NCBI GenBank assembly: GCA_959347315.1
Contig: OY365810.1
Coordinates: 22,517,906-22,581,905, forward strand
Direction: 5' to 3'
Length of the DNA: 64,000 bases
Origin: Bimastos eiseni
Lineage: Eukaryota; Annelida; Clitellata; Crassiclitellata; Lumbricidae
The position numbers were made by a program, and so were the translations under genes. Each line of letters opens with the position of its first letter. Within the stretch, counting starts at the first letter, position 1. This document shows positions 1 through 14,671 of the stretch, piece by piece. The notes beneath the pieces are model-generated. The model ran no database searches. It saw only the letters and a list, made by a program, of their open reading frames with translations, and was not told where the DNA came from.

Positions 1-2339
1 TGGACACAATTGGATGGATTGTTGAAAGAAAAAAGGCAGTTCCATCATCATTGAAAATATAGTTTGTGGTAAAGGTAATGTAACAAATGATCCATTTCTC
101 CCATCATCTGTAGTCAATAGATTTTGCATAAATTGTATGTAAAATGAAACGGTTATAAACGTGACCAAAACATATAGGCAATTCAGTGTAGTGTAGGGGC
201 ATAGCCACTGGACATGAAGCAATCACGATTTCGAAGTTCAAAAGTTTTTGGATGCCCCATGCGTTATTTCTGGCTAAGGGCCTGGTTGCGTGCCTCCTGG
301 CATCAGCCCATCGACTGAATCATTAGGCCTACACCTGCATCCACTGAATGTAAAACGTGACTGAATCCGGATTCGACGCAATTCCAATTGCAGATGAAGC
401 AGGATGAAATGAAGCAATCAAAAAGCCCATCAAAGACTTCTAGGGACATGAGTTCTCTGCTTCCGACTGAAGCTTCTGAAATGCAATCATTGCAACTAAT
501 CAAAGGAATCAAATCCAGACAATTCCAGATCGAAGTCTCCTGGAAGCAAATCTGCCATTCGACGCATGAAACCCTATATTTAGACATGATGCTATCGGTG
601 TTCTGGTCAGCAGAACGTTTGAACGAATGCCTACAATATGATTTGTGGTAGTTGCCGTAGAAACTGGTATGTGAAGGCAGCAGCAATGAGCCAGAACAAT
701 ATAACTGAGAGGGTGGAGACAAACATTCAGAGCGACGACTAGAAATAAAAGCACATCAAAAACTGACAGTCGGATATGGTTAATAGGAGATACAATCAGC
801 GGCGTATTTACGATTGGATCATATTCGGAATGACAGAGACAGAGATATTCAAACATATGGAAACAGACATAGAGAATGTTTAGCTATTCATGCGCAAGAA
901 CTTGCTATTCATATGAGCAGGAGGAATCGGTATTGATTAGAGACCGTCTGGGGCTCTCTGGCTGAGTCAATAAGAGGATGCTTGCCGAACGCAGAAACAT
1001 CGGATGCAGAAGCAAACATTAGCATCGGCCACGTTCACAGAGGCACGCACGTGTACATAACATACTAAAAATTTCAGAAAATATTCAAAATATACTCATG
1101 CATTACTTCACATGACACTAACCACATCAAGGTGTCAGAAGTAATATGTGACAACACATTTTGTAAGAGAAAGGAGTTTCCTTGATAAAAAAAATCAGGA
1201 TATCGCAGTGGTACTATTTCATGCAAGGCAATACAAAGAACAACAAAGCAATGTGAGGCATCTTCATATTTAGTGACGTGTGATGAAAGTGTTCTGAGAA
1301 GTGATGACGCCTGGATTCAAGGTTGCTGTATGTGAGTCGTCTGTAACAAGAAAATCTCGAATTCAAACTATATCTCATAGACTGATCCTTGGAATGACGT
1401 AAACCGTCAATCACAGAGAGGTTCTGTGACTAATTACGCATGCCTGTCTCCTACGAACCTCTGTCAAACAAACTTCTTTTCTATAATTGACTATACATTC
1501 TCATCACGGAATTTTAGTATCAGGATTAGTATCAGGAAAGACTATCTCAATATCTGAACACAACAGAAAGAGTGGACTGAAAGTGGACTCTAAATGGATC
1601 ACGATTCATTGGTGGACTCAGGGTGGAGGCATGCATATATTTAAAGAAGCAACAATACTGGGATGATCTGACCACCCAATGCCCATGACCTCAGAGAATA
1701 ATTGAAGACTCTGAAGTGATCTGTCAACCATCTTGGGCAGATATAAAAAGATGATTCCTATCCATAGTTGACAAATGGCAAAAAGTTCAGAGCCTATGGA
1801 CTCAGCCACATCAATAATGTTGAGCAGGCAGACTGGTTTGAAACATATGTTACACTACCACCCAGCAGTCTTTTATTAGGGGAAGACGAGGCAAATATGG
1901 CTATCTGACAAGCCACCAGGGTTAGATCCAAGCCACTACCAGTAACAAATGGTCACTTCAAAGACAAATTGCTTCCCCTATGCCTAGGGAAAAGTTACCT
2001 GCGCTTGTAGTGTATATACACTAGCTATAGAATAGACCCCGTAATGGACCTGAGTGCCTAACTCTTCTCTTAGGCACATAGGAAAATTATATACTGTCAA
2101 AAGTACAAAATCTGCTGCATAAATATGCAAAATTAGCAACAATAAACTCCAATGTCTTTCTTAGAAATGACTGTGAAAATCATCAGAAATGTAGGCAAAA
2201 TAATATAGCAATGTTATGCCAAAAGTCGAAAGACAACTGCTGGCATTGTTGATGACATGCATAGTACCTTCTCACATACCTAACCAACTTCCTGAACAGT
2301 CCACCACTAAATACATGTACTATCTCATAACAAACATGC
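1..2339. other. No recognisable gene
   Basis: AT-rich sequence. The open frames here are short, overlap on both strands and show no conserved motif or credible splice structure. It could be intergenic or intronic. I see no repeat ends. Confidence 0.5.
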
Positions 2340-2450
2340 ATACACACATGCAGATAAATATATCTACATACACACATATTTACATACATATATACATACA
2401 TATATACATACATACAGACAATCAGACAAACAGACAGACAAACAGATATG
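2340..2450. repeat. CATA/CAGA simple repeat
   Basis: Degenerate tandem CATA, then CAGA/CAAA units, shading into one another. The short open frames on both strands here are by-products of the repeat. Confidence 0.8.
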
Positions 2451-4613
2451 TTGCACTGATTGTCTTAAACTAGAGTTTGTCAGTAAATGGCAGTACTTGA
2501 CCGTTTGCTGTGAACTTTCGTAAATTTGCCTGTCATCCATCATTCTTGATTTTCAACCTCTCAGCATATCATCAATTGTCAAATTCAGGATAGAAATCTT
2601 TGGGTTGGGTGTGACATGTGTTTGAGATCCCTGGCTTATATAGTTATTTTGTTGTTCTTCATGTGTTGCAACATTTTGGCATTGTCAGGAGCATCTTTGA
2701 CAGGTTCGGATATTGTGAAATAAAATTTATAGTTACATTACATACCGATAGACAGACTTCTTACTCATACAGTTATCGCAAAGAATCTTTGAAATGCATC
2801 AAAAATCGTTGAAAATGTTCAATTTTTAAAGCGAGCTTGTGTAGCAAAAGATGTGTTCATGTCCACAAGCGAACAATTCAAGTCTGAGGCATAAACGACA
2901 AATCAACCTCAACTATTTTTAAAAACAGGATCAACTTCTCATAAAATTAATAGTAAACCATCAATGTTTAAAAACTAATGTTGACAGCAGCACAATAGAA
3001 ATGAAATATATAACCACAATAAAAGTCAAATTTACCTTTTTTTACTAATAATCAGCTGACCTAGTGGCTCCCTTTGTCGGTCTACGTATGCCTCTATCTT
3101 TGTCCCTATCTGCCAAAGACCTTGTCTTTATCTTAGGACAAATACATTCACCTCTTTAGCTTTGCCACATTAACATCCATGCTGTTCAACAATCTGTTTC
3201 TGTTTACAGCTTATGCAATCCAGTCATCACAACAGATGCTTCACTCTCCCACACAAGCCGTCAATTAAGTAAATGTGAAAATCATTATTGTTTAGTATCA
3301 ACATAATTTAATAGTTCCTGATAGTGTAAAGCAAGCTTGTTGAGTATTATTTAAACATTTATTTAACGGCAGGCCATCAGCAATATTTTCTAGGAAATGC
3401 CGGCCAGAGTGCTGAAGGCGCATGAGGAAAATGGGGTAGGGATCTCAGAGAGGGCCATGCAAACAGCTGAAAAAAATTAGGCTTTGAAAGAGTGATTCTG
3501 ATATGCACTATCAATTACAAACATTACAGACAACTCAAAAATTCTTAAAAATGACAGATTCTACCCTTTATTCTCAACTGTGTCGTCTTTATACAAGGCT
3601 CCGCAGGTCAGAAATATATCGTCAGCAAGGGCCAGAAGTCTCTTGATTTTCTCTGGTGCTTAGTATACATTATTGGAAATGCCAGTAAACACAAAACTAA
3701 ACAGAAATCACAAACAAAACCTAAGTAATTGAGTTGTATCATTGTCAAAGGATGACAGTCATACACAATATGATTTCATGAATTTGTCATCATCATCATC
3801 ATAACCACAACCATCAACTCCTATTGATCCTAAATGTAACATACCAAAGTTTACACATAGTGAACAATTAAATTATATTAAAATAAATTTCCTGTTTACA
3901 TAAGGATATGGATGGCTATAAACACAGATAAACCTATATATGACAACTGAGGTCTAAAGTGTAGCCCCAGTCTACACATAGTAAGAATTCAGGTAAACTG
4001 AAGTAAGCTATATGCAAAGCACATAATAAACTATAGAAATAAACAATATGGATAGAAACTAAAATGTTGCTCAGTTGTATGTACAACGAAAATATATGCA
4101 TATTAAATAGGGTAATGTACAAACAGTATTTCAAAGGAGAAAAAGAAACAAGATAAAACAAGAAACAAGTTCATTTCTAATTTGCTATGAGAACTTAAAA
4201 AAAAACGATTTACAGGCATCCAATCATATAATAAGTCAATGCATGTGCTAAACAGATCTGATGACATAGATCTGTCTCCAAACACATTAATGATGAACGT
4301 GCACTGACAGAAAATGAGAAACCAATACAGTCTGTTATTAAAGTGTTAAATACTTTCACATTAGATAATTGATGAATGTTGACATAGAAAGTGTTCCAAT
4401 AGTGATTGACCAGTAGATTTAAAATTAATTAGCTTGGTATTAAAAATAGAAGTGAAACTGTAAAATTATATGTAATTCACTTGAGTTTTATAAACTTGGA
4501 ATTAATTTAACATTTTATAATGGTATATATATTGAAATTATGTGCCATAAACTAAATAATGATAATAAGTCAGTTATTATCAACCTATATTATAAAGAAC
4601 TGAAGGGTTTGGA
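2451..4613. other. No recognisable gene
   Basis: AT-rich, low-CpG DNA with a short CAT microsatellite near 3,787. No coding similarity, RNA gene or repeat boundary could be identified. Confidence 0.45.
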
Positions 4614-5842
4614 GCAATAACCAGGTATGTCGGAAATAATTAATGAGTTTTGGGAAAATGACTTCAAAGCCGCCATACTGAAAACTATTGTATCTCAGAA
4701 GCCATTTGACAAACTATCGACACACTGTTTGAAGCACCATGTAACTTAAAATTGTATTTCACAAATTTGTTACAGGATGCAATGTAAAAGACAACATTAT
4801 AATTTTTATACGTCATTTTGCTTTATACCGGGTTATTGCCATTAACAACACTTTATATCAGTATCATTATGGGTGCAGTAACAAGTTATGTCAACAAAGA
4901 TTGTTTTCTAGTAGCTGCAATACCACAACCGATTAGTCCAATTTTAGAGCAAGAAAACTGAAAATAACAGGGCATTTCGAATAACCTGATTGTTGCACCT
5001 GTCTTATTGCAAAGATTACAAGAAAACCGACAATGCTTGTTATAATTACAGGGATATTGCATTAGAATAATGGTAGAATACAGCAGGCTGCATAGATACC
5101 ATATATGTGAGGTGGGGTCAAAACCCATCACTTGTCGTTTTTGACTTTTTTTTATTAAATCATATTCTACAATGCACCTGCTTCAAAATCCATTTTACAG
5201 AATCGAAATAGCTTTTATCTAACTTAAGTTATACTCGCTTGAGTCTTTCATTAGTATAATCTTAACAACTGAGAAAATCGAAGTCAAAGTTTCAGAATAT
5301 TCATGTCATCAAATATCTTAGCAACCATTACTTGGTTACTCCACAACTCTGCTGGGCAATAAAGTACTATATTCTGTATGAGATAAAGCATGAGGCATCA
5401 AAATCTGTGCTACTTTGCAAATAATGACAGGCCGGGGTATAAAATCTTGGTCATTCACCATTGTAAACATGCGTATTTTAGCAATGCAAATCTATACACC
5501 ATATGCATTAAAAGTCATTTTTCTCCAACTAAATATTTGAATTCAACATTTCTAATCTCAGGTATTCAAAGTAGACATATTTATTTGTAACAATATACTA
5601 CAAAACGTTTTTCTGTGTTTCTGACCACTCTCACATATTTCAGTCATTATCTCAATAACTAGGAGCTGACAAATGGCAGTTTGACCCCTGCCTCACATAT
5701 GTTGACATAACTTTATTCAAAATATCTCTATTACGAAACTGACATTTTGCACCAGATTTGCAGGGCATATAGAATACGCTATTCCGTGCACACTGGCATA
5801 CGTTCAAGCAAAAAATGGTATGTCGACATAACTGGTTATTGC
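4614..5842. mobile_element. Possible TIR-bounded non-autonomous element
   Basis: The left end (4,614-4,632) reads GCAATAACCAGGTATGTCG. The right end (5,824-5,842) is its reverse complement with one mismatch out of 19. A weaker internal copy of the same motif lies near 4,873. No transposase is encoded between the ends. No clear target duplication is visible, so the true ends may lie a few bases away and the superfamily is unknown. Confidence 0.45.
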
Positions 5843-8800
5843 AGCTGCCATTTCACTTAAAGAAAAGACATAACTCATATGAGAGTCAAAGTTACAGAAT
5901 AAGTTATGGGTGATAAAGTGATGAAAATGGTATCTTTAGTCAGGCAGAAAATGCACTGGTCAGAAGTTCCATTAAACATTTGATTTTGGTAAACAAAAAA
6001 TTAGATGTGAGAACTCCAAAGATCACTACAACATGGAATATTTATGAGGCACTGCATGCAACTTTCAATTTGCAGCATCTCAAATCATCTAAAATCCACG
6101 TTTTGTGTAGTTTCTATATTTTTACTTTAAAAAAATAATTTATAATATATCAAAAAGTTGTGTTGTATAGCTAAATTTTAAAGTGGCAAAATGTGGGAAG
6201 CAAATGCTTAGGGTTAATTTCCCATATCCCACATGCTATATAATTATACATTATTATATATTATTATACATATCTTCACAATATGTCTCTACATAACATG
6301 ATGTAATAGCTATGCAATATGCATACTTATTATGTCTGGATCCTGTTAACATATATCCCATATTATACATATATGCAACATGCATGTATATAACGTTTAT
6401 CTTCATTTGAGCGCTTGACGCAACCACATAACAGTGTTCTATACTTATGCAGATACGAATGCCATTGACTAGGGACCCACTAAATGTATGGAGCAGGCAC
6501 TGTATTAAATACACATGGGACCAGTCGATAGAACTGGAAATTCCGATAGAATTGGAAATTCCGACAGGATTGATCTTTAGAGACCTCATACATAGCACAG
6601 AGAGATGCAGGCATCTTCTGCAAGTTCAACAACCCCAGACAGACTAAACTGGATAACCTAGGCTTTGCATGCTGAAGTCAAGATCAAAATACAAGAGATG
6701 AGATGAGAACGTCATAGATTGCATCTCATGCTTGCTCTGCAAGAATCTCTGCCTGCTTTGTCCAATCCATCACAGCCACAGCGACAAATAGCAAAACTGT
6801 GCAGGAGCTACATAAACTACAATGTAGTACAATGCAATGCAACAGAACAATTATACAGCACTCATTACCTAACATTAATTCACCCAAGATTCAGATTTAC
6901 TAATTTCAGTAATAAATGAAATTTAGACAAAGTAAACAGCACATTCCAAGTGTTCCATAAACTTATAGCGTGAAAATGTTTTACAATAGGGTTCTTATGC
7001 CTGGACTATTTTCGGACTTGCTTACATACTAGCTTATGGTTAGAAAGGCTAGAAAATGTGTAATTAGGTTTTCTCCGTATTTGGGACCCCTTACATGATA
7101 ACCAGAAATAGTTTGGGATTTTCTGGTGATCGCCTAGGTGGAGAGGAAACGTGATAGGAGCCTAAGAAGCTTAGTTGGACAAGTTAATTGACATGAAGAG
7201 AGTGAAAGTACATCGTAATAGGGATTCCCAAGTTAGGGGCTTGCCTACAAACAATGTCAAAGCAGTTTGAAATCTGTAGGTAATATTTAGGTATTGCATT
7301 TGTGGATACTTCATAATATGAACCATCAAAGTCTAGTTGGACAAATTATCTTACACTTACATGTATAGTAAGAACCTGTGTCAAAATAGCATGCATCCAA
7401 GATTGGGGCCTTCTGAATTCCCATTAGCCAAAGCTAAGAGCAGTTTGAGATTTGATTGTGAAATAACTCACAACTGAAGGCCAAAAATTCAGCTCCAATA
7501 ATTTACTAGAGTTGTAACTACTAGCATAATCATTGTAATATTCTGCTGAATACAAAAATTAAACACCTCAAAATATAAAAATTTTGAAATACATAAAAAC
7601 GCTATAAATCAGAATTTTAAAATCTTAATATAACTCAAACCTAACCAGTCTTTTACAAAGATCAGCTGCTCTCATTTGTATCTGAAAGGCAATTCTCCTT
7701 TTCGAAAAAGTGGCTCCCAAAAATGAACAGTTTAACATTAAGCGTGCCATGTTGGTGGAAGTACCAGAAAGGCTTGGCATGTGCCCAACTGTTTGGACAT
7801 ACAATATAATTTTTTGCCAATTCTGTTGAAAGTTATATTGCAATAAATATGAAGCCATATGAATGGTTCTTTGTCTGGATCTGTGTCCATTACATGAAAC
7901 TACTTTCAATATCACAAATTATTTCTATACTAAATTCTGCTTATATATGAATAAAGCTGAATTAGATTGCTTTAGGACACGTCATATGCTGTTAACTTTC
8001 AATTAACAAACTATGTAAAACCAGGAGTCAAGGCAGAGTTCACAATAAATTAAAAGTTTAAAATTTATATACTACTTTCAATACTCTATAACTGTTCAGT
8101 GTTTGATTTGCATGCAATATCCTCTCCCAAACTCAGCAGGGTAGTGATATTTTCTGTGTTTTGAAACTGGAGGGTTGCAGGTTCGAAAAATTGTTTACAA
8201 GGAAGGCAATGGGAAACCAAATTACTCATCTCATCCCTTTGGACAGAGAACTCATTACCATTCTTTCTGTCAAGACAGCATTTTAAACTGCTCGGATGGG
8301 ATGAGGCATTAACTAATTCGATTGTATAAACTACAGAGTATCTTGATTTGACTGTTTTAGTGTTTAGTTGGGTACTTTGCTACATGTGACACCACATAAT
8401 GCTATGATATGATGCAAGCTGCTTCTTATTGTAATGTTTGACCTCAAAATGAAATTTGAAATTATGCTAATTATGCTTTATTTAGAGTTTGTGCCATATG
8501 ATTTCAATGTAAATACTTTCAAGATTTGCTCAACAATTATTAGGCCAACTAAATTTCTTTTCTGGCTATAGGATGAATACTTTTTGGAGAAAGCACATTT
8601 TCCTGAAAGCCTAAAACCTGACTTTTTAGTCATGCACAAGTCCACCCAGTGAATGTTTGACAATCACTGCATATCAAATGTCACTCTAAGTCAGAATTGT
8701 TGACATGGTATTCTATTAATTATAGCACCTATCACACTGCACACTATTCAGAGACACACCAATCCAGTGGAGAAACCTCTGAGAGAAGAAAGTGGTCCGC

Positions 8801-9811
8801 AATCCGCAGACAATAAAACGCGGCACCTGGCCCACAAGTTAGTAAGGAGGAACGTGTTGAAGGAGGGAACTAGCACCATAGTGCAGAGCCGAAGAAAGCA
8901 AAGGCCATAGCAGTTCTCGCTCGTGGGACAAAGGCGAAGACCATAGCAGTTATTGCTCGCAGGACAAAGAGATCTTTCCAGAAAAATGTGCATAGCAGGT
9001 GAAGATAAATGGCAAGAGATGGCAGGTGGATAAGGTCACATAGATACTTGGGAGCTTGGCTAGTATACAACTGGCAGATCAATGTGAAAACCTTGAGTTG
9101 AACCCCAGCAATAAGGGACCCATTGAAAGGTGGTCAAACATGAAAGCTAAGATGTGGGACAACCGAGGATGTCGGGGTTTTAGTCCAGCTGCACTGCTGC
9201 AGCCTTCAGAACCGAATGAAGAGGAGAGAGACAAACTTTTGGAAGATCGACCAAGAGAGAACTACAGTCATCTACTCTGGAGCAGTTGAAGCAGAATAAC
9301 AATTTTAATAAATTGGTTGCAACCTGTGTTGCACTGGTGATGCTAGTTCTTTCAACAGCCTGTTGTGACAGATCACACAGGCAGACTTGTATTTCATATC
9401 CTCATATCTGGCTGGAAAATTATGATCAGTGAATATTTGTATGGTCAAACCAATGTCATGAGGTCCAGTGCTGTCATATAGTGTACAAACAAAACTATAT
9501 TTTTTCTTCAACTTCCATCGATGGTTAGCAAGGATTGCAGTCATCTTACCCAGATGTCCACTTTTTTCACAATCACCCTGAGCCCATGTAGCTACCTTAA
9601 CAAACAACAGCCCTAAAAGTGTCAATGTGCAATGTCATAGAAGTATCATCATTGTCAGTAAATGCGACCCACAAGAAAAACCCATCCCTGGCCAATAATT
9701 AGTCATAGTTATTTAGAAAGATAGAAGAAAAATTTTACGATGTACATGCCATAAAAATCATTTACATGGGTTTTCCATTGGTTGAGTAACATTAGGATGC
9801 AACTTTCGGCA
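5843..9811. other. No recognisable gene
   Basis: Mostly AT-rich. An 18-bp unit repeated twice lies near 6,528-6,563. A B-box-like GGTTCGAA near 8,180 hints at tRNA-derived SINE debris but lacks a matching A box. The stretch 8,740-9,290 is more GC-rich and looks like an old repeat. A 106-codon open frame on the minus strand (9,305-9,625) matches no family I know and has no supporting splice or promoter signals. Confidence 0.4.
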
Positions 9812-9819
9812 GTCTGTTG
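9812..9819. repeat. Left target-site duplication of hAT-like element
   Basis: GTCTGTTG, identical to 10,500-10,507 on the other side of the element. Confidence 0.85.
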
Positions 9820-10499
9820 TAGGGCATAATCGAGTAGACAATTTCCACCGAGTACCGAATCCTAGTATTCGGATCCGGGTATGAACCGAATAGTAGCGGC
9901 AAATCTTGCCAGCAACTCGCAGCGAGTATCATCCGTAGGCAAAGCTAGGTTAACCTGCCACATGCACAGCTATGGAGAACTATCTATAGTCAATGCAGAG
10001 TCTATAGCAATATCGTTCACATAGCGTATCGTAGTACTCTAGGCTATAACAATATATTTATTATTTAATAACTTCATTTGTATAAAAAATTATGTAAAAC
10101 CTTGTTATAAAATTTGAAATATGAAGTCATCAACAAATGTCTTTACTCTCTAATGTTTACCGGAAAGTGGGTGGAGCCAATTCAAGCGAGAAAATTACTG
10201 ATTCGGTTGCCATCTGGGGAATGCAACCAAAGGAAATTAAAATATATAAATTAACATAATTATTTTAAAGAAAATTCAATGGAATGCTACATTTTTTTGT
10301 TTAATTAATTAGTAACTTATAAGTAAGTCCATTAGTCCTAAATTTGTTTGATGAAAAAATATTATTTAAAAAAAATTATTTTATCAAAAAAAGTTATTTT
10401 TAGTTATTTGCAGATGTAATATTTGCCGAGACGAATACTTCCGAATAGTCCAATATTCGGCTGAGGCGAATGTCCGAGGCGATTTGCGGTTATGCCCTA
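9820..10499. mobile_element. hAT-like non-autonomous element with perfect 8-bp TSD
   Basis: The element begins TAGGGCATAATCG and ends with the inverted CGGTTATGCCCTA (one mismatch). It is flanked on both sides by the identical octamer GTCTGTTG (9,812-9,819 and 10,500-10,507). Eight-base target duplications are characteristic of hAT transposons, and short TAGGG or CAGGG termini are common in that group. Sub-terminal regions carry dispersed ATTCGG motifs on both strands. There is no transposase frame in the 680 bp, so it would depend on an enzyme supplied from elsewhere. Confidence 0.85.
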
Positions 10500-10507
10500 G
10501 TCTGTTG

Positions 10508-12676
10508 CAAACTACAGCGGCCATTGCAGGCCATAGAGGTAAAAAAAATGATGGCTTATACACAGGGCATATTTTTCTGTCAAAAAATGTGCTATAAATA
10601 GACAAGTACATTTTATCTTTCAATTTGTTCTAGAAATAAAGTTGTGCTTAAATTGTGATTTCTTCAAGCATTCAGTTTTATTCTAAAGCACCACTTAGAG
10701 AAAAGATATGCATTGTATCATATTTATTACTAATGGCATGGACAGTGATTATATAATATTTACTAAAATATAGTGAAACAATTAGAGAATCACAAATGCT
10801 AACTTAATAAATTGGAAATGTAAGGTTGATCAGTGCAATTATGACGATGAATTTATAACTAATAAACACATTTGCCTGTCAAAAAGTGCATCAATGGCAG
10901 TTTCAAACAAATTAAGTTGTCACAATTTAATGTATTTTGACAAGTTGTTGTGGGGGCAGCCCAGTCAGTAGAAACAGATCTAACAAAAGAAAATAGAAAC
11001 ATGGGTTGTTCGGGCCCTCTTTTATTGACTTTTAGTAATCTGGTAGATGATGCAATCAATCCATTTCCTTAAGAGATCATGTATGATGTAAACTTGCTGG
11101 AATGGAGCTCGTCAAGGAGGGCTCGTTTGAGTGGATAAACTATATTTAATTTTGTGCATTTTTTTTGAATTTTTGAGTTATGTCCATAAATATTTGATAA
11201 ATTGCATTGTCATGCAAGCGTGAAATGTGTATAAAATTTCAGCTCTGCAGGTCAATGGGAACATACAGAAAAAGTAGTTGAGAGAACTCCGACAAACCGA
11301 TGATCAAACGTATAATGACATTCATGACAAACTTTATGAAAGCCAAGTTAAAGAAAAGACGGTAAAAAGGGTGTCATCAAATAAACATTGATATTTAGTC
11401 AGAATTTATTACTTGGTTTCTGATCTTTGCCTGTATACCTTTCTGAAACTCGAACTCATCGACTAACTTATGCAGTCTTCAGCACTCTGTTTGCATGTCA
11501 CTGTCTCTGAAGTCAATGCACTGGATTATGACATGTCTAGGATACACTCATAATGAGATGTGCCTCTTTAGGGGTAAAACAATAAACATGGCACTATTAT
11601 AAGCGACCATTGTTTGTTTGGCATCTTGTATACTAAAATAACATTGTGTCTAGTCTTTACACTGGACTTTGACAAACTTAGCACCAACTGATACAGAGCC
11701 GACTACCATACCCACCTGCTCTGCCGCCAGAGTTCACTTTCTCATGTTCACAATTTTGGCATCAAATACTTAGTTAACTAAACAAATGAACATACAAAGA
11801 ATCATAATCAGAGATAAGCCTTAATACTAGTTGCTAAGTGTCGCATACAGAATAAATATCTTGTGCACATTTTTTAGTGAACATATAGGATCTTCAATAT
11901 GGGGCATCCTGACTCCTGTCAAATTCACATAAAATTATATTCAGCAATACAGAAATTCTGTAGCTGCACTCGAGATACTTTCCATCAGCCACATGAGCTC
12001 TGGAGTTTCTGTTTTCTAACCCAATGACTACAATTATATTCATAAAAAATATTTAAAACACTGTCTGGAGGTTTTTGAGGAAGCCATTATTATGGGTGTC
12101 TTGAGCCATTGTCTATTCCTGTGTAGATATCACATGGAAGGCCATGGCCGGATTGGTACCCTTGGTCCGCCTCTGACTGTAGTCATTAATTATAACCTAG
12201 TAGAAAGCCAGAACATATGACAACAATGACTCCAGACAGATAATGCAAATTACCTGAGATAGGCCACTAGGTTATTACTGCACACAGCCATATGAATATG
12301 ATACACAAAATATGCACTCAAAAGCTCCCGAGGTCGAACGCACATCGTCATTCGTCAACAAAGATAGAAATCAAATTATATCATTAAAACAATATCTCAA
12401 AAGGCCTTGAAATAAATACATGTACATTTGATTACATGGAGGTTTTGGAATGCGAAGTTGGCACAGGTCGGTGACGAAAATATTTAGGTCCTGGGTCATC
12501 AGTTACTATATAACAACTCAAACTCAGTTTTCAAATGAACTCATAAATTTTTAGCTGTTCACTTGTTGCAAAAAAATTGTCATAAAATGTTTTATTTCAT
12601 TCAATTCTCTTCATCTGTTTTCTAGGGATCTAAAATTTTATAATTCCTACTTATTTCTTAACATGTTTCATTGTTT
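10508..12676. other. No recognisable gene
   Basis: AT-rich DNA without motif-bearing open frames, RNA genes or visible repeat boundaries. Confidence 0.45.
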
Positions 12677-12709
12677 GGCACGGTGGCTGATCGGTTAGAG
12701 CGGTCGGCC
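12677..12709 (+). mobile_element. tRNA-like SINE head (fragment)
   Basis: The stretch contains GGCTGATCGGTTAGAGC, close to the A-box portion of a tRNA (RGYNNARYNGG pattern), as found at the 5' end of tRNA-derived SINEs. No B box follows at the usual 30-40 bp distance, so this is a truncated or decayed copy and not a working tRNA gene. Confidence 0.35.
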
Positions 12710-14457
12710 ACGGCAAAACTTAACTATTTGTTGTCAGCCGCCTTTGTATGCCGAGTGAAGCAGGCTTTCATTCAACGGGCAGGGCAAGTCAAAGTTGATG
12801 GCAAAGTGGGCTGAGGCATATAATGTCTTCGAAAATCAATAGTCCGGCGTTAAAAGCAGAAAGCTCGACGCATCACATGGTAATCCCACAATAACGAAGC
12901 CGCTCAATCTGTATGCGCCAATAAACTAGCGGAATGCTTCTGTCGTGTATAGCGGGCCGCCGTATTGTAATCACACGCTCGGGACTTCACATTATCTCTC
13001 AGAACGAGTAGGTATTCCTGGTAAGCGCCAACGATAAAACGACACAATGGAATAGCAGCATTCAAAATCACGAATAACAGATAACATAAAACCAGAATGA
13101 ACGCATGAATATACCAGTATAATACTGCAACACACGACAATTAAAATATTTATGTTTTACGCACCGTCTCCCTCAACAACAGAGATATACGCTGGAATGC
13201 TACATTTAAAAAATACAGTTTACTTCTGAGTTCATAAACGACGCGTTCATTGCTCTAGATAAATACAATTTTAACACAAAGACTGCATAAAAATACCTGG
13301 TTATGCTATGCGTTCGGGCGACTTTCACTTCGGCTGCTTCGGTTTCAAACTTGTAAGGATAACCGCGATCCGACCTCGTCAAATTCGAAGCCTAAAGTCA
13401 CAAAAATACTCAATAGTACTTGTACTTGAAGTACATTAGGTGGAAAATGGGCTCTAAAATAAGACGGTTTTCAACGCAAAACTCGGAAAGACGTTGACGT
13501 AGTATTTAGCTCATCCTAACGGGGAAAGATAGACTAGTAATTCTGATATGCAAAGTAGGGTCCAGCCTACCGGAAGAGGCGTGGCACTACGACGATGGCC
13601 AGAAGTCGAAGCGACTTATGGGCGATGCCCAATAAAGTGGAGGCCAGTGGCTGTAGCCTTGGCACGCTTTATGGAAGTTGAACCAATAATACTGATTATA
13701 CTGTAGAAAATATATGATCGCTGCCAACTGCTAAGAATAATACTTAAACGACCAAGGTGGCTCTGTGTACAGTAGTTATTGTCAAGAATAGTATTTCATT
13801 TAATTGATCCATGGGCAAGTTATTTGGCATAATACAACAGACCTGATACGGTAAATTTAAATTTTGGCGTTTTTCTATAATGGTCGGGTATCAGGGTCTA
13901 TGACCTTGGCCCTGCTAATTTTCAATGAATCGATCGGGTGAGAGCCTTCACCAGCGCCCGACCCCTTGAAAGGGCGCCACGTCATTTAGGCTCCCGGTGC
14001 AAGGACCGGGCTAGCCCCCGGTTATGCCTATTCTATGATACCGAAGGTTGATTTTCATTTTTATTAGACCTACTTTCAATCGGTTTTAATGTTTCTACCT
14101 GAAACCGGTTCTTAGTTGGAAACTGTTAATGTTCAGTGTGAAGACGATCGGAAGTGCGACCGCGAAAATTGGTCGCTATCAAATTCCAATACCACTAGTC
14201 CCTAGGGCAATATAATGGACGGGGTGCTGTCTGAAGAAATGCCTTCGGATTCCTGTCAAAAGGCACGGGTGAGTCTGTTGGTGGGCAAACGTAAGCACAG
14301 GTGGATAATTGAGTTCATGCTGTCAAGTTGTGAACCTTTGATGTTTGAAGGCTTTAAGTGCTGCTCAGCGCAGTTAGACACCGTAAGGTCTGTTCTCAAG
14401 ACCTGACAGTCCTGGCTTATCATATAGGAGCCCGCGAACCTCTGTTAAATGGAGTGT
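12710..14457. other. No recognisable gene
   Basis: CpG content rises compared with the first 12 kb. A GC-rich stretch at 13,930-14,030 contains short inverted motifs (CCCGGT...ACCGGG) and may be a repeat. No gene can be supported. Confidence 0.4.
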
Positions 14458-14536
14458 AGCACAATTGCCCCCTCGACAATTACCCCAACCTCCATTTTGC
14501 GTAGGACATTTGCCCCCGGACAATTACCACCCCCTA
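14458..14536 (+). repeat. Solo terminal repeat of the GACAATT/GGACATT-C-run type
   Basis: Four or five tandem units of the form GACA(A/T)T(T/A)(G/A)CCCC, including GGACATTTGCCCCC. The same unit grammar forms the ends of the elements at 18.8, 24.3, 35.8, 36.1 and 51.0 kb. No partner end is visible nearby, so this is a solo or truncated end. Confidence 0.6.
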
Positions 14537-14671
14537 TGCGAAGGTTGAACATGTGTATGAACTGTCTATTTCTTATATATTACATGAAATTGAAATTAAC
14601 CTTATTCCTCACTTCAACAGCACTCTACTCTATAAAACAACCTTTATCAGATACAACCATTGTATTGACTA

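Noticed and set aside
388..856. Overlapping frames of 87-139 codons on both strands
   Set aside because: No conserved motif, opposite-strand overlap and no splice or promoter context.
6254..6647. 114-codon minus and 66-codon plus frames
   Set aside because: Low-complexity Ile/Ser/Tyr content, opposite-strand overlap and no family signature.
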